A stretch of DNA of 64,000 bases, from contig NZ_KV878783.1 in the NCBI RefSeq assembly GCF_001890765.1, positions 1,696,977 through 1,760,976 on the forward strand, given 5' to 3'. Numbering within the stretch: the first letter of the stretch is position 1; each line of letters begins with the position of its first letter. This DNA is from Spirulina major PCC 6313. Lineage in GTDB: Bacteria > Cyanobacteriota > Cyanobacteriia > Cyanobacteriales > Spirulinaceae. Both the position numbers and the translations under genes were made by a program. Below the pieces are notes generated by a model, which saw only the letters and a list, made by a program, of their open reading frames with translations, searched no databases and was not told the DNA's origin. Below are positions 1 to 9,267 of this stretch, one piece after another.

Positions 1-2
1 GG

Positions 3-1016
3 GATCAATCGCGTCTGCTTGTGGTCGATTCTCCCGATAGTCATGTTCATAACCACTTTCACCAACTGACAGATTGGCTCAAGCCCAATGATTTACTGGT
101 CTTGAATAACACTCGTGTCTTGCCAGCCCGTCTCTATGGTCGCAAATCCACCGGTGCGCCTGTGGAAATTTTGCTGTTAAGAGAAGTCCGCAAAAACTGC
201 TGGCTGGCCTTGGTGAAACCCGGTAAACGGTTCAAGATGGGCACAGAAGTGTGCTTCACCGCACGAACCGAAGATGGTGATGATACACCGCTGTGGGGAC
301 GAGTAATCGAGCGCGACTTTACAACCGGTGGGCGGGTGCTGGAATTCACCCTGCCGCCCGGCAAAACCATGGAACAGATGCTCGCCAAGGTGGGCTATAT
401 TCCCTTTCCGCCCTATGTGACGGAAACCGAAGCCGATCCAGAACAATACCAAACCGTCTATGCCAAAGCATCAGGCTCGGCGGCTGCCCCGACGGCTGGC
501 CTGCATTTTACACCAGAGCTTTTAGATGCTTTGACGGCCATGGGAGTGCAACGCACGGAGTTAACGCTCCATGTGGGGGTTGGTACATTTCGCCCAGTCG
601 AAACTGAAGATATCCGTGACCACCGGATGCATGCTGAATGGGCATCGATCAGCGCAGAAACGATTGACAAAATCAAAGAAACCCGTGCCAAGGGTGGCCG
701 CGTAATTGCGGTGGGCACTACCAGCGTACGGGCGTTAGAGGGTGCGGCTGCGCAACAAAAGGTGGGGGGTATCCGTGCCTTAAGTGAACCCTTTGAGGGG
801 TTTTTGGATACGTTTATTTATCCCGGTCATCAATGGCAAATTATTGATGGGATGATTACCAACTTTCATCTACCCAAATCCAGTTTGTTGATCATGATTA
901 GTGCTTTAGTGGGCCGGGAACGGCTGCTGAGTCTTTATCAAGATGCACTTGATCATGATTACCGATTTTATTCCTTTGGGGATGCCATGTTGATCTTACC
1001 GGATGCGATAATTTAA
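3..1016 (+). CDS. queA: tRNA S-adenosylmethionine ribosyltransferase-isomerase (5'-truncated by window edge)
   Basis: QueA transfers and isomerises the ribosyl part of S-adenosylmethionine onto 7-aminomethyl-7-deazaguanine in tRNA, making epoxyqueuosine. The visible part has the family signatures LVLNNTRVLPARL near its start, SAAAPTAGLHFT in the middle, DHRMHAEW, and GTTSVRALE then NFHLPKSSLL toward the C terminus. The reading frame stays open to base 3 and encodes DQSRLLVVD before the GTG at 21. QueA proteins have this stretch well inside the protein, so the true start lies outside the window and roughly the first 20-30 residues are missing. The gene converges on der, with a shared terminator between them. 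Confidence 0.95.
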   Translation, partial: DQSRLLVVDSPDSHVHNHFHQLTDWLKPNDLLVLNNTRVLPARLYGRKSTGAPVEILLLREVRKNCWLALVKPGKRFKMGTEVCFTARTEDGDDTPLWGRVIERDFTTGGRVLEFTLPPGKTMEQMLAKVGYIPFPPYVTETEADPEQYQTVYAKASGSAAAPTAGLHFTPELLDALTAMGVQRTELTLHVGVGTFRPVETEDIRDHRMHAEWASISAETIDKIKETRAKGGRVIAVGTTSVRALEGAAAQQKVGGIRALSEPFEGFLDTFIYPGHQWQIIDGMITNFHLPKSSLLIMISALVGRERLLSLYQDALDHDYRFYSFGDAMLILPDAII

Positions 1017-1041
1017 CGCATTTTTGGTACTTTTTAACGAA

Positions 1042-1070
1042 AAAAAACGGGGGCATTGCTCCCGTTTTTT
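1042..1070. terminator. Intrinsic terminator between convergent queA and der
   Basis: A run of A, a GC-rich stem (ACGGG pairing with CCCGT) and a run of six T follow the queA stop by about 25 bases. Because the A run and T run flank the stem symmetrically, the structure can stop transcription from both queA (+) and der (-). Confidence 0.75.
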
Positions 1071-1090
1071 GATGGGTTTTAATGAATGGC

Positions 1091-2449
<1,359 letters not shown>

Positions 2450-2626
2450 AGATTCTGTAAGTCCTGAACAGGAAGGGTCGTTAAAAATAACACCCTCCTG
2501 CGATCGTCAACATACGCAATCTGTCATATACCAAGAGGGCCGATTCTTTATCCTAACGGTTTTCGCTGAGCCTGTTGAGAAACGATCCTGCTGAATCCCA
2601 GAGAATCCTGACGCGATCGCGCCGTC

Positions 2627-3985
2627 TCATGGTCGCAACGAATCGGACTCTGCCGAGGGGGGAAGGAGCCAGTTCATTTTGGCGTTAACGTCTGCCTCAG
2701 ACCAGCCGGTATAGTGGGCGAGGGTTTCTGCTTCAAGCTGTTGGCGATCGCTCACTTCTCGGTAATAGCCCTCGGCAGCGGGACAGTCGAGGGAGCCACG
2801 ATAGGGATGCTGGATGATGTAGCGGCCTTGGAAGTTTTGGGTGTTGCCGGTGGTTTGAAAACTGAGGTCTTCGGGGAAGCGATCGCGCTCATAGCGCACA
2901 TGGAGCCGCGTCATAAACACCGGATTCGTCGGCCCACTCGCCTGGGCATTCACCCAAAACGCCCCCGCCTGCTGTAACTCCGTCGCCGTCAACGGCTCCG
3001 CCGCACAGGGGTCACACCACGACATATCCCAGGCATATTCCAAAAAACCCACCTCTCGATTCGCCTGCTCATAGCTCGTTTGAAACAGAGCATTGTAGAA
3101 CCGGCCAAACTCATCCTGCACAAAGTCCGGCACGTTAAAATCGGACGGAATCTGGACGGTGCGATAGTTGGTCAACTCCACCTGTCCTGTTGGGGTGAGG
3201 ATGTAAATCAGCAAATCCTGCGGCCCTTGGGCGTTGAGCATCCCCAAGCGAATCGGCAGCATAAACCGGGGCGATTCGTAGGCCATCATCAGCGGGCGGA
3301 GGCGTTGGCGTTGGTTGGCGCGAAATTCCGTCAGGTTGACTCTGGCAACGAAAAATTTAAAATTCTGGCGGATGTAGGGGGTGAGCACTTGAGCCGCCCC
3401 GGCCGGGATGTTGTAGTTGTTTTGACGCAGCCAGGTTTCAAGGCCGCTGGATTCTTGGGCACTGAGGAGGACAATGTCATATTCGCCGACGCTAAACTGA
3501 GCCTCGACGGTGACCCCATGGCTGCCAGCGGCGAGGGTGGCGTAGTCTGCATCGTCAAATTGGGCAGTATTCCCGCCCCGTGTCGCTCCTCGTACGGGGA
3601 GATCGCAGGGGTTTTCGTCGAAATATTCCACCAATCGGGGCGCACTGAATTGATCTAGGCGAGTGATGATCTCAGGGTTGCTCACTTGTACCTGGTCTTG
3701 GCGGATCAGGGTGGGCAGAGGAACCACCAAGGCGAAGTTACGCACGTCGCCTTGGTAGTCGTTGGCCATGGTGAGGACGGTGCGATCGCCATTGCGGGCA
3801 ATGATCACCTGGGAGGCTTGGTTATATAAACTGGCGTTGGCTTGGGAGACATAAAACCCACAGAAGGCCAGGGCTGGTGGCGCGATCAGCAAACTCAGAA
3901 GACCGATCACCAAGGCGATCGCGCTGCGTGATTGCTGTGGGATTCCGGTCAGGGGCGATCGCCACCAGTGCCGCTGTTGTTTCAT
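2627..3985 (-). CDS. Exported DUF2330 protein, copy 1
   Basis: The function is unknown. The 452-residue protein matches the DUF2330 family: a signal peptide with a hydrophobic stretch ending in PPALA, directly followed by FCGFYVSQANASLYNQASQVIIAR, whose cysteine opens the mature protein. Other conserved cysteines sit in ENPCD, SWCDPCAAEPLT and a late LDCPAAEGYY. The mature protein should lie outside the plasma membrane. It is a paralogue of the gene at 4010-5389, 24 bases upstream in the same direction, so the two arose by tandem duplication and are probably co-transcribed. Confidence 0.85.
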   Translation of the reverse strand: MKQQRHWWRSPLTGIPQQSRSAIALVIGLLSLLIAPPALAFCGFYVSQANASLYNQASQVIIARNGDRTVLTMANDYQGDVRNFALVVPLPTLIRQDQVQVSNPEIITRLDQFSAPRLVEYFDENPCDLPVRGATRGGNTAQFDDADYATLAAGSHGVTVEAQFSVGEYDIVLLSAQESSGLETWLRQNNYNIPAGAAQVLTPYIRQNFKFFVARVNLTEFRANQRQRLRPLMMAYESPRFMLPIRLGMLNAQGPQDLLIYILTPTGQVELTNYRTVQIPSDFNVPDFVQDEFGRFYNALFQTSYEQANREVGFLEYAWDMSWCDPCAAEPLTATELQQAGAFWVNAQASGPTNPVFMTRLHVRYERDRFPEDLSFQTTGNTQNFQGRYIIQHPYRGSLDCPAAEGYYREVSDRQQLEAETLAHYTGWSEADVNAKMNWLLPPSAESDSLRP

Positions 3986-4009
3986 GGGTTTTTTTTATAC
4001 TGTGTTGCT

Positions 4010-5389
4010 CTAGTTCCACAGATCTCGCCACCAAGGACGACGAGGAGACCGTTCTGTGAGCCAATCAATTTTGGAATACACCTCTGTTTTACTCCATCCG
4101 GTGAGTTCAGCGACGGTATTCCCGGCTTGTTCTTGGCGTTCCCGGACGGCTTTGCGGTATTGATCCGCCGCACTACAGGACAGTTCACCGCGATAGGGAT
4201 GGCGAATCACGTAGCGACCTTGAAAATTATCCGTGTTGCCGGTGTTTTGAAAGGCGAGATCTTCCGGGAAGCGATCGCGACTATAGCGCACATGGAGCCG
4301 GGTGATATAGGCATTCACCGCCCCCGGTTGCGGAAATGGAGTCGGCGCGATCCGTTGCCCATCCCCGCGTCCCCCATTGAGCCAAAACACCCCCGCCTCA
4401 CGCAGTTCGTCCGGCGTTAACGGATTCGCCGCGCAGGGGTCACACCAGGACATATCCCAGGCATATTCTAAAAACGCCACCTCCTTATTGGCCCGCTCGT
4501 AGGAGGTTTGGAACATCGCTTGATAAAACTCGCCAAACTCATCCTCAATAAAGGCCGGCACATCGGTGTTAGAGGGAATTTTCACGGTGCGATAGTTGGT
4601 CACTTCCACCTGACCACTGGGGGTAAGGATATAGACGATCAAGTCTTGATCCCCGTTGGCGTTCAGCATCCCTAACCGAATTGGCAGCATAAACCGGGGC
4701 GATTCATAGGCCATCATCAAGGGGCGCAACTGTTGGGATTCATCGGCGTTGACTTCTTCGAGATTCACCTTGGCCACGAAGAATTTAAAATCCTGGCGGA
4801 TGTAGGGGCGGAGGACTTCGCTCGCGCCCGTGGGGAGGGTGTAGTCGTTTTGGCGCAGCCAGGTTTCCAGACCGCTGGATTCCTTGGCACTGAGGATCAA
4901 AATGTCGTATTCCCCGACGCTGAATTCGGCCTCAATCGTGACACCGAGGGCGGCATCGCTTTGGGGTGCTGCACGATCAGCCTCCATGACCGCCGCCGGA
5001 GCGGGCACAGCAGAGGGCATCCGCAACATCTGCGGCTCACAGGGGTTGCTGTCGAAATATTCCACCAAGCGCGGCGCACTAAATTCGTCCAACCGCTTCA
5101 AAATATCCGGGTTGCCCACATGGACTTGCTCTTCGGTGAGCAAGACCGGCACGGGAACCACCAGGGCGAAATCCTCTAACTCGCCTTCGTAATCATTGGC
5201 CATGGTGAGGACGGTGCGATCGCCATCCCGCGCAATAATCACCTGGGACGCTTGATTAAACAAATCCGCATCGGCCTGGGCCACATAAAATCCACAAAAC
5301 GCCAACGCCGCCGGGGTCATCCCCACAAACATCACGATTGCCAACAGCGACGCGAGCAGCGATCGCCAACCCTTACGCATCAAAATCAT
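4010..5389 (-). CDS. Exported DUF2330 protein, copy 2
   Basis: This is the upstream member of a tandem DUF2330 pair, about 459 residues. The signal peptide ends in TPAALA, followed by FCGFYVAQADADLFNQASQV. The same cysteine pattern as copy 1 is present (FCGFY, SNPCEP, SWCDPCAANPLT, LSCSAADQY). The copies differ mainly in a loop after the second cysteine and in an insert near residues 345-360 here that contains GGRGDGQR. I chose ATG 5389 over an adjacent GTG (5392); an AGGAGATAGGA stretch lies just upstream. The RnfD-like gene lies upstream on the same strand, so a three-gene unit is likely. Confidence 0.85.
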   Translation of the reverse strand: MILMRKGWRSLLASLLAIVMFVGMTPAALAFCGFYVAQADADLFNQASQVIIARDGDRTVLTMANDYEGELEDFALVVPVPVLLTEEQVHVGNPDILKRLDEFSAPRLVEYFDSNPCEPQMLRMPSAVPAPAAVMEADRAAPQSDAALGVTIEAEFSVGEYDILILSAKESSGLETWLRQNDYTLPTGASEVLRPYIRQDFKFFVAKVNLEEVNADESQQLRPLMMAYESPRFMLPIRLGMLNANGDQDLIVYILTPSGQVEVTNYRTVKIPSNTDVPAFIEDEFGEFYQAMFQTSYERANKEVAFLEYAWDMSWCDPCAANPLTPDELREAGVFWLNGGRGDGQRIAPTPFPQPGAVNAYITRLHVRYSRDRFPEDLAFQNTGNTDNFQGRYVIRHPYRGELSCSAADQYRKAVRERQEQAGNTVAELTGWSKTEVYSKIDWLTERSPRRPWWRDLWN

Positions 5390-5441
5390 CACAATTCCTA
5401 TCTCCTAAAACAAATACAACAAGCCCACTCTTCTTCACTCT

Positions 5442-5515
5442 CGTGCCATGGCTCCGCCGTGGCACGCTACCGGGGTGGCTCTGCCACCACACTGAGAAGC
5501 CCAAGAACTTCTTGG
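5442..5515. repeat. Cluster of three short-loop hairpins between RnfD-like and DUF2330 genes
   Basis: Three perfect or near-perfect hairpins follow each other. CGTGCCATGGC pairs with GCCGTGGCACG around loop TCC (5442-5466). GGTGGC pairs with GCCACC around loop TCT (5474-5488). CCAAGA pairs with TCTTGG around loop ACT (5501-5515). Similar short-loop hairpins recur at 23257-23444 and inside the MITE at 11092-11266. They could be REP-like repeats or RNA-level structures that tune expression of the DUF2330 pair. Confidence 0.6.
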
Positions 5516-5526
5516 CAGGGGGGCGA

Positions 5527-6390
5527 CTACTCTACGCTGCCTAACCCATGGATCAACGATTGAGCAGTGGCGTGGCTTTCCGGCTCCTGCCATTGAAAGC
5601 GAGACCCTGTCCACACCCGATCCAGCAACGGCGTTAAGGGCGACAGGGCAAACAAGGCCCAAAACATCGCCGTACTGACAAAAAATTCCTCTTGCAATAA
5701 AAACGCCAACCAGGCCACCGCCGCCGCCCAAACAAAACGACCGTGCCGCGCATTGGGAATTGAGCGCGGATCGGTGACCATGAACAGGGCAAACAACAGC
5801 AAACTACCGCTCATCAACTTATGCAGATACACATCCGCCGTCCAACCGAGGGCAAACATCCGCACCGCTTCCAAGCCGGCATAGGTGGCGAGGAACACCG
5901 CTGAGGTTTCCCAACGACCCACCCAGCGCAACACCAAGCCCCCCGCCCCGACGAAGAGAATTAAATACCAAGCCTGCGTTCCCCATTGGCCGGGCGATAC
6001 CCAAGCGTCGGGAGTGAGGAGTAAGGCGACAATAATGCCAAAATTGGCGGGGTTGAAAAAGTGTTTATCGCGGTATTGAAAGAGGGTTTTACTGGCGATC
6101 GCCGCCCCTCCCGCTAACGCCATCGTCGCCACACTATTGCCCCGCAGCAACAGGCACAGCCCCAACCCGGTAATCAGCGCACTTTCCCAGGAGGGGATCG
6201 CCCAGAGTTTCACCCCAGGCTGATGGCGGAGGGTGGGCAGGAGCGATCGCGTCACCCACTGCATCCCTAGGCAACTCGCTCCCAACACCGCCAACAGTTC
6301 CGGGCGCAATGTCCAGTCACGGGTGCCAATGCCTAACAATAAAAACAACGCCAGAAAACTAATCTGGGCAATCCGAGCGTCTTTGAACAT
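5527..6390 (-). CDS. RnfD/NqrB-like integral membrane protein
   Basis: This 287-residue, very hydrophobic protein has about eight or nine membrane segments and resembles the NQR2/RnfD family, which are flavin-carrying membrane subunits of ion-pumping oxidoreductases. Family-like stretches are FNPANFGIIVALLLTP and SGSLLLFALFMVTDP followed by SIPN. In true NqrB/RnfD the second stretch reads SGATP, with the threonine binding FMN covalently. Here it reads SGSLL, so the attachment residue is missing. No other rnf or nqr subunit gene lies nearby. It precedes the DUF2330 pair on the same strand. Confidence 0.7.
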   Translation of the reverse strand: MFKDARIAQISFLALFLLLGIGTRDWTLRPELLAVLGASCLGMQWVTRSLLPTLRHQPGVKLWAIPSWESALITGLGLCLLLRGNSVATMALAGGAAIASKTLFQYRDKHFFNPANFGIIVALLLTPDAWVSPGQWGTQAWYLILFVGAGGLVLRWVGRWETSAVFLATYAGLEAVRMFALGWTADVYLHKLMSGSLLLFALFMVTDPRSIPNARHGRFVWAAAVAWLAFLLQEEFFVSTAMFWALFALSPLTPLLDRVWTGSRFQWQEPESHATAQSLIHGLGSVE

Positions 6391-6527
6391 AGTTTCAAAT
6401 TCAACGTCAATTGGCTCTAGTATGAACGGTCATTTTGAAAAATCCCCGCTTGTTACCGTTTGTGAAACGGGCAGCATTTCACGGGCAGGGTTTTTGTGGG
6501 GGGACCAGGTGCGATCGCGCTGGGGGA

Positions 6528-6595
6528 GCAAGGGGCTAAATCCGCCTTGTCGGCGCTTTTCAAAATTCAAAAACAAGGTGGCTTCAGCCCCTTGC
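6528..6595. repeat. 68-bp two-tier imperfect palindrome
   Basis: GCAAGGGGCT (6528-6537) pairs with AGCCCCTTGC (6586-6595), and inside it CCGCCTTGT (6542-6550) pairs with ACAAGGTGG (6573-6581). It sits in the 397-base stretch between the RnfD-like gene and the tnpB element, which otherwise shows no gene. The GGCT...AGCC pattern resembles hairpins at IS200/IS605 ends, so a transposon-end relic is possible. Confidence 0.5.
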
Positions 6596-6780
6596 GGCCT
6601 CTTTTGTAGTATTCTGTGTTATTTTGTATTACAGTACAGCGGGATCAACGGGGATCACGCCACAACACTAATTAACGGTGCTGGAATTTAAGAACACACT
6701 AGATATGGGCAGGTGGGTGATTGCCTCGAAGAAAGTTGCCTACTTTGGGAAACAACGTTTTAGCATAGAGAGGTAAGCAT

Positions 6781-6801
6781 CCCCGCGCTAAAGCGACGGG
6801 G
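6781..6801 (-). other. Right-end hairpin of tnpB element, likely part of omega RNA
   Basis: The stem CCCCGCGCT/AGCG(A)CGGGG with an AA loop overlaps the tnpB stop codon (6788-6790). In IS200/IS605 elements, TnpB guide RNA (omega RNA) is made from the 3' end of tnpB through the right end, and the guide is the flanking DNA. The guide would then be read from bases just below 6781 on the minus strand. The exact boundary is inferred. Confidence 0.5.
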
Positions 6802-7954
6802 CTTTCGGTAGCCCTGAAACAGCCTGCTCTAAAGAGCAAAACAATCCCGAACCTCTAGGCAGGCTTACCACTGCCCCAAGCTTAGAAATATTGATTGCAC
6901 CATTCCAGTCAGCATCACCATGCCAGCCACAATGCCCACAATTAAAGCTCTTCCCAGACCACAGCCCCATATGGTTGCAGCGGTGGCAAGTTTGACTGGT
7001 GTCGGCAGGCGGCACAGCCACCAACTCAATGCCTTCCTTAATGGCTTTGTAGGCCAGGAATTGACGGAGTTGATAGAACGCCCAACTGTTAGACCGTCTC
7101 CGTTCGGTCTTGCTTCTCGGTTGTTGGTTCGTGCGCTCTCTGATGCCTGTCAAATCCTCAATGGCAACGGCAGCGTTAAGCTGCTTGGCCTCTCGGATGA
7201 TGGCAGCACTGATGGAATGGTTCAACCATTGTTGAAAGCGCCTCTCCCTGCCCGACAGCCGTTGCAAGACCTGGCGGCATCGCCGCCGACTAGACCTTGT
7301 GCCTTTCGAGGCTTTCTTCTGAAGAGATGCTCTTACCCTAGAAAATCTGTCTCGAATCTGATTCAACGGCTTGCCGTCCCAACCCTGACCTGTGCTGGTC
7401 TTGGCAATTTTGCGCCTGCCAAAATCAACCCCGATCACTTTGTCGGGTTTGATGGGATCGGGCGCATCATCCGTCAGTTGAATGTGGATGTAGTAGAAGC
7501 CGTCCCGATGCTGGCACAACTGGGCAGAGGTGGGTTTACGTCCTTTCAGCTTGCCCCGCTGATAATTGCCCATATCGAGCCTGATGTGTTCCCTGCCATC
7601 CAAAAGCGTCAGGCTCACAGTCCAGTCCTTCTCCCTGAAGGCAAAAACGCGAGCGTCGTAATCAGCCGACGTTGGCCGAAAGGCTTTGACGGGCCTGTGC
7701 TTCAGCTTGGCAGTCTTGCGGTTAGCCCCGACTCTGGCACAAACCCTGACGGCCTGGTTAGCGCTCAGTCCAAACCGCGCCCGAATGTCCTGGTAAACCT
7801 GGCTTTGAATGGTGGTCTTGCGGGTGACAGAGGGCTTGACGGACTGATTGACAAAGTTGCAAGCGTCAGCAAACGCCTTGAGCAAAGCCTCAATCTTGAG
7901 GGCTTGTTCAGGCGTAGGTCGAAGCTTGCAAGTGATTGTCAGTGTTTGTTTCAT
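6788..7954 (-). CDS. tnpB: TnpB-family RNA-guided nuclease
   Basis: TnpB is a transposon-encoded, omega-RNA-guided DNA nuclease and the ancestor of Cas12. The 388-residue protein has an N-terminal nucleic-acid-binding region starting MKQTLTITCKLRPTPEQ, then the RuvC core: D177 in VIGVDFGRRK, E266 in VAIEDLTGIRE, and D349 in GDADWNGAINI. A zinc finger with CHRC and CGHC lies between E266 and D349. All catalytic and metal residues are intact, and the length fits a complete protein. It stands alone without tnpA, so mobility would need a transposase supplied in trans. It is transcribed away from ldpA. Confidence 0.93.
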   Translation of the reverse strand: MKQTLTITCKLRPTPEQALKIEALLKAFADACNFVNQSVKPSVTRKTTIQSQVYQDIRARFGLSANQAVRVCARVGANRKTAKLKHRPVKAFRPTSADYDARVFAFREKDWTVSLTLLDGREHIRLDMGNYQRGKLKGRKPTSAQLCQHRDGFYYIHIQLTDDAPDPIKPDKVIGVDFGRRKIAKTSTGQGWDGKPLNQIRDRFSRVRASLQKKASKGTRSSRRRCRQVLQRLSGRERRFQQWLNHSISAAIIREAKQLNAAVAIEDLTGIRERTNQQPRSKTERRRSNSWAFYQLRQFLAYKAIKEGIELVAVPPADTSQTCHRCNHMGLWSGKSFNCGHCGWHGDADWNGAINISKLGAVVSLPRGSGLFCSLEQAVSGLPKAPSL

Positions 7955-8057
7955 GGGGCAATCGTATCACCCGTGAATAACTGGCAGCTAAAGCTGCCGT
8001 TCGTTTTTCCTCCCTGCGGCTTTAGCCCAGGGAGGAAAAACGTATCAAGGAGTTATC

Positions 8058-9248
8058 GTGAATAAATGTAACTCGCCTTTACACGCCATCGAAACAGGAC
8101 AGTGGTTCAAGCTGATTTGCGGCGCAAGCTTTCAGCATTTACCGGCTGTGCGCAACCTTGCCCTTGCCTACACCTTGGCGGGTGCTGACTGTATTGATGT
8201 GGCTGCTGACCCGGCTGTCATTCAAGCCACTCAGGTTGCGTTGCGGGTTGCGGCCCAGTTGCGCGACCCAGTCCCTGGACAGAACGGTGCGGGACAGGCT
8301 CAACCCTGGTTGATGGTCAGCCTCAATGATGGGGTTGATCCCCACTTTCGCAAGGCGGAATTTGACCCGAACCTCTGCCCGGTAGACTGTCCGCGTCCCT
8401 GCGAGACGGTTTGTCCCACGGCTGCGATCGCACCCTCAACAGCAGGTGTAATCGATGCCCTGTGCTATGGCTGTGGGCGGTGTCTGTCCGTTTGTCCGAG
8501 CCAACTAATTGCAGCGCGATCCTATGTGTCTGCCCCGGAGGTGGTAGTGCCGCAACTCGTTGCCCTGGGCATTGATGCGGTGGAAATTCATACGCAGGTG
8601 GGCAACCTAGATGGGTTTAAGCGAGTCTGGCAGGTGTTGCGCCCTTGGTGCGATCACGGTAGTCACCCTCACGGTAGTCACCCTCACGGTAGTCACCCTC
8701 ACGGTAGTCACCCTCACGGTAGTCACCCTCACATCAAACTCTTAGCCATTAGTTGTCCGGATCATCCCGATCTCTTGCCCTACTTGCGGAGTTTGGCCGA
8801 TCTCCTTGATCCGTTGCCCTGTGCCTTGCTGTGGCAAACCGATGGCCGACCCATGAGCGGCGATATTGGCCCCGGCACGACCCACGCCAGCATCAAACTG
8901 GCGGCGAAAGTGCTGGGGGCAAACCTCCCCGGTCAGGTGCAACTGGCGGGGGGAACCAATGCCCAAACCGTGCCAAAACTGGCAGAGCGCGGTTTGCTGG
9001 CCCCTGGGTCAATGTTTGTGGCGGGGGTAGGCTATGGCGGCTATGCGCGTCAACTCCTGGCCCCGGTGCTGGAATCCTTGGCGCGGCGTTCCTCGTCCCG
9101 CCTTGAAGATCATCCCGATCTGCTCTGGGAGGCGGTGCGTCTGGCGGAAACACTCGTGCAGCCCCTGAAGGCTGGACAGTCTCAATCCCGGCGCGATTCC
9201 CATCCCTCCGATGGCCTCAGAATCGAACCGTCTGTCCGTTGCTTTTGA
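8058..9248 (+). CDS. ldpA: Circadian input iron-sulfur protein LdpA
   Basis: LdpA is a cyanobacterial iron-sulfur protein that senses redox state and conveys light-dependent period information to the Kai clock. The protein has two ferredoxin-like cysteine sets, C107/C111/C115/C119 and C136/C139/C142/C146 (YGCGRCLSVCPSQ), as in the family. The GTG start at 8058 is supported by AAGGAG five bases upstream. At 396 residues it appears longer than I recall for LdpA. Part of the excess is a five-fold HGSHP repeat at residues 200-224. The tnpB element end lies directly upstream, so the promoter is probably rearranged. The ycf45-like gene follows after 19 bases. Confidence 0.9.
   Translation: MNKCNSPLHAIETGQWFKLICGASFQHLPAVRNLALAYTLAGADCIDVAADPAVIQATQVALRVAAQLRDPVPGQNGAGQAQPWLMVSLNDGVDPHFRKAEFDPNLCPVDCPRPCETVCPTAAIAPSTAGVIDALCYGCGRCLSVCPSQLIAARSYVSAPEVVVPQLVALGIDAVEIHTQVGNLDGFKRVWQVLRPWCDHGSHPHGSHPHGSHPHGSHPHGSHPHIKLLAISCPDHPDLLPYLRSLADLLDPLPCALLWQTDGRPMSGDIGPGTTHASIKLAAKVLGANLPGQVQLAGGTNAQTVPKLAERGLLAPGSMFVAGVGYGGYARQLLAPVLESLARRSSSRLEDHPDLLWEAVRLAETLVQPLKAGQSQSRRDSHPSDGLRIEPSVRCF
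8655..8729 (+). repeat. In-frame 15-bp minisatellite inside ldpA (5 perfect copies)
   Basis: The unit CACGGTAGTCACCCT occurs five times without a mismatch. It encodes HGSHP five times at LdpA residues 200-224. The unit is a multiple of three, so copy-number change keeps the frame. The perfect copies point to recent or ongoing expansion. Confidence 0.97.
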
Positions 9249-9267
9249 TTGTTAAAAAAATTTTCTG

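Larger units (their letters stand above)
6781..8040 (-). mobile_element. IS200/IS605-superfamily element, IS1341 type (tnpB only)
   Basis: The element consists of tnpB flanked by hairpin ends, with no tnpA transposase. On the tnpB strand the right end is the hairpin at 6781-6801 (CCCCG and CGCT pairing with AGCG and CGGGG), which contains the tnpB stop codon. The left end holds two hairpins: GGCAGCT/AGCTGCC at 7983-7998 and a 13-bp perfect stem TTTTTCCTCCCTG/CAGGGAGGAAAAA at 8004-8040. Exact cleavage sites cannot be fixed without an empty-site comparison. The left end lies about 18 bases before the ldpA start codon, so the element occupies the ldpA promoter position. Confidence 0.75.

Noticed and set aside
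6611..6650. NtcA-type site in GTATTACAGTAC
   Set aside because: The spacing between GTA and TAC is six bases, not the eight of NtcA sites, and no nitrogen-related gene follows.
6920..8065. 381-codon open frame on the plus strand across the tnpB element
   Set aside because: It is antisense to tnpB with its intact RuvC and zinc residues; no independent support.
8655..8729. CRISPR-like array
   Set aside because: The five units are contiguous with no spacers and encode HGSHP in frame inside ldpA, so it is a tandem minisatellite.
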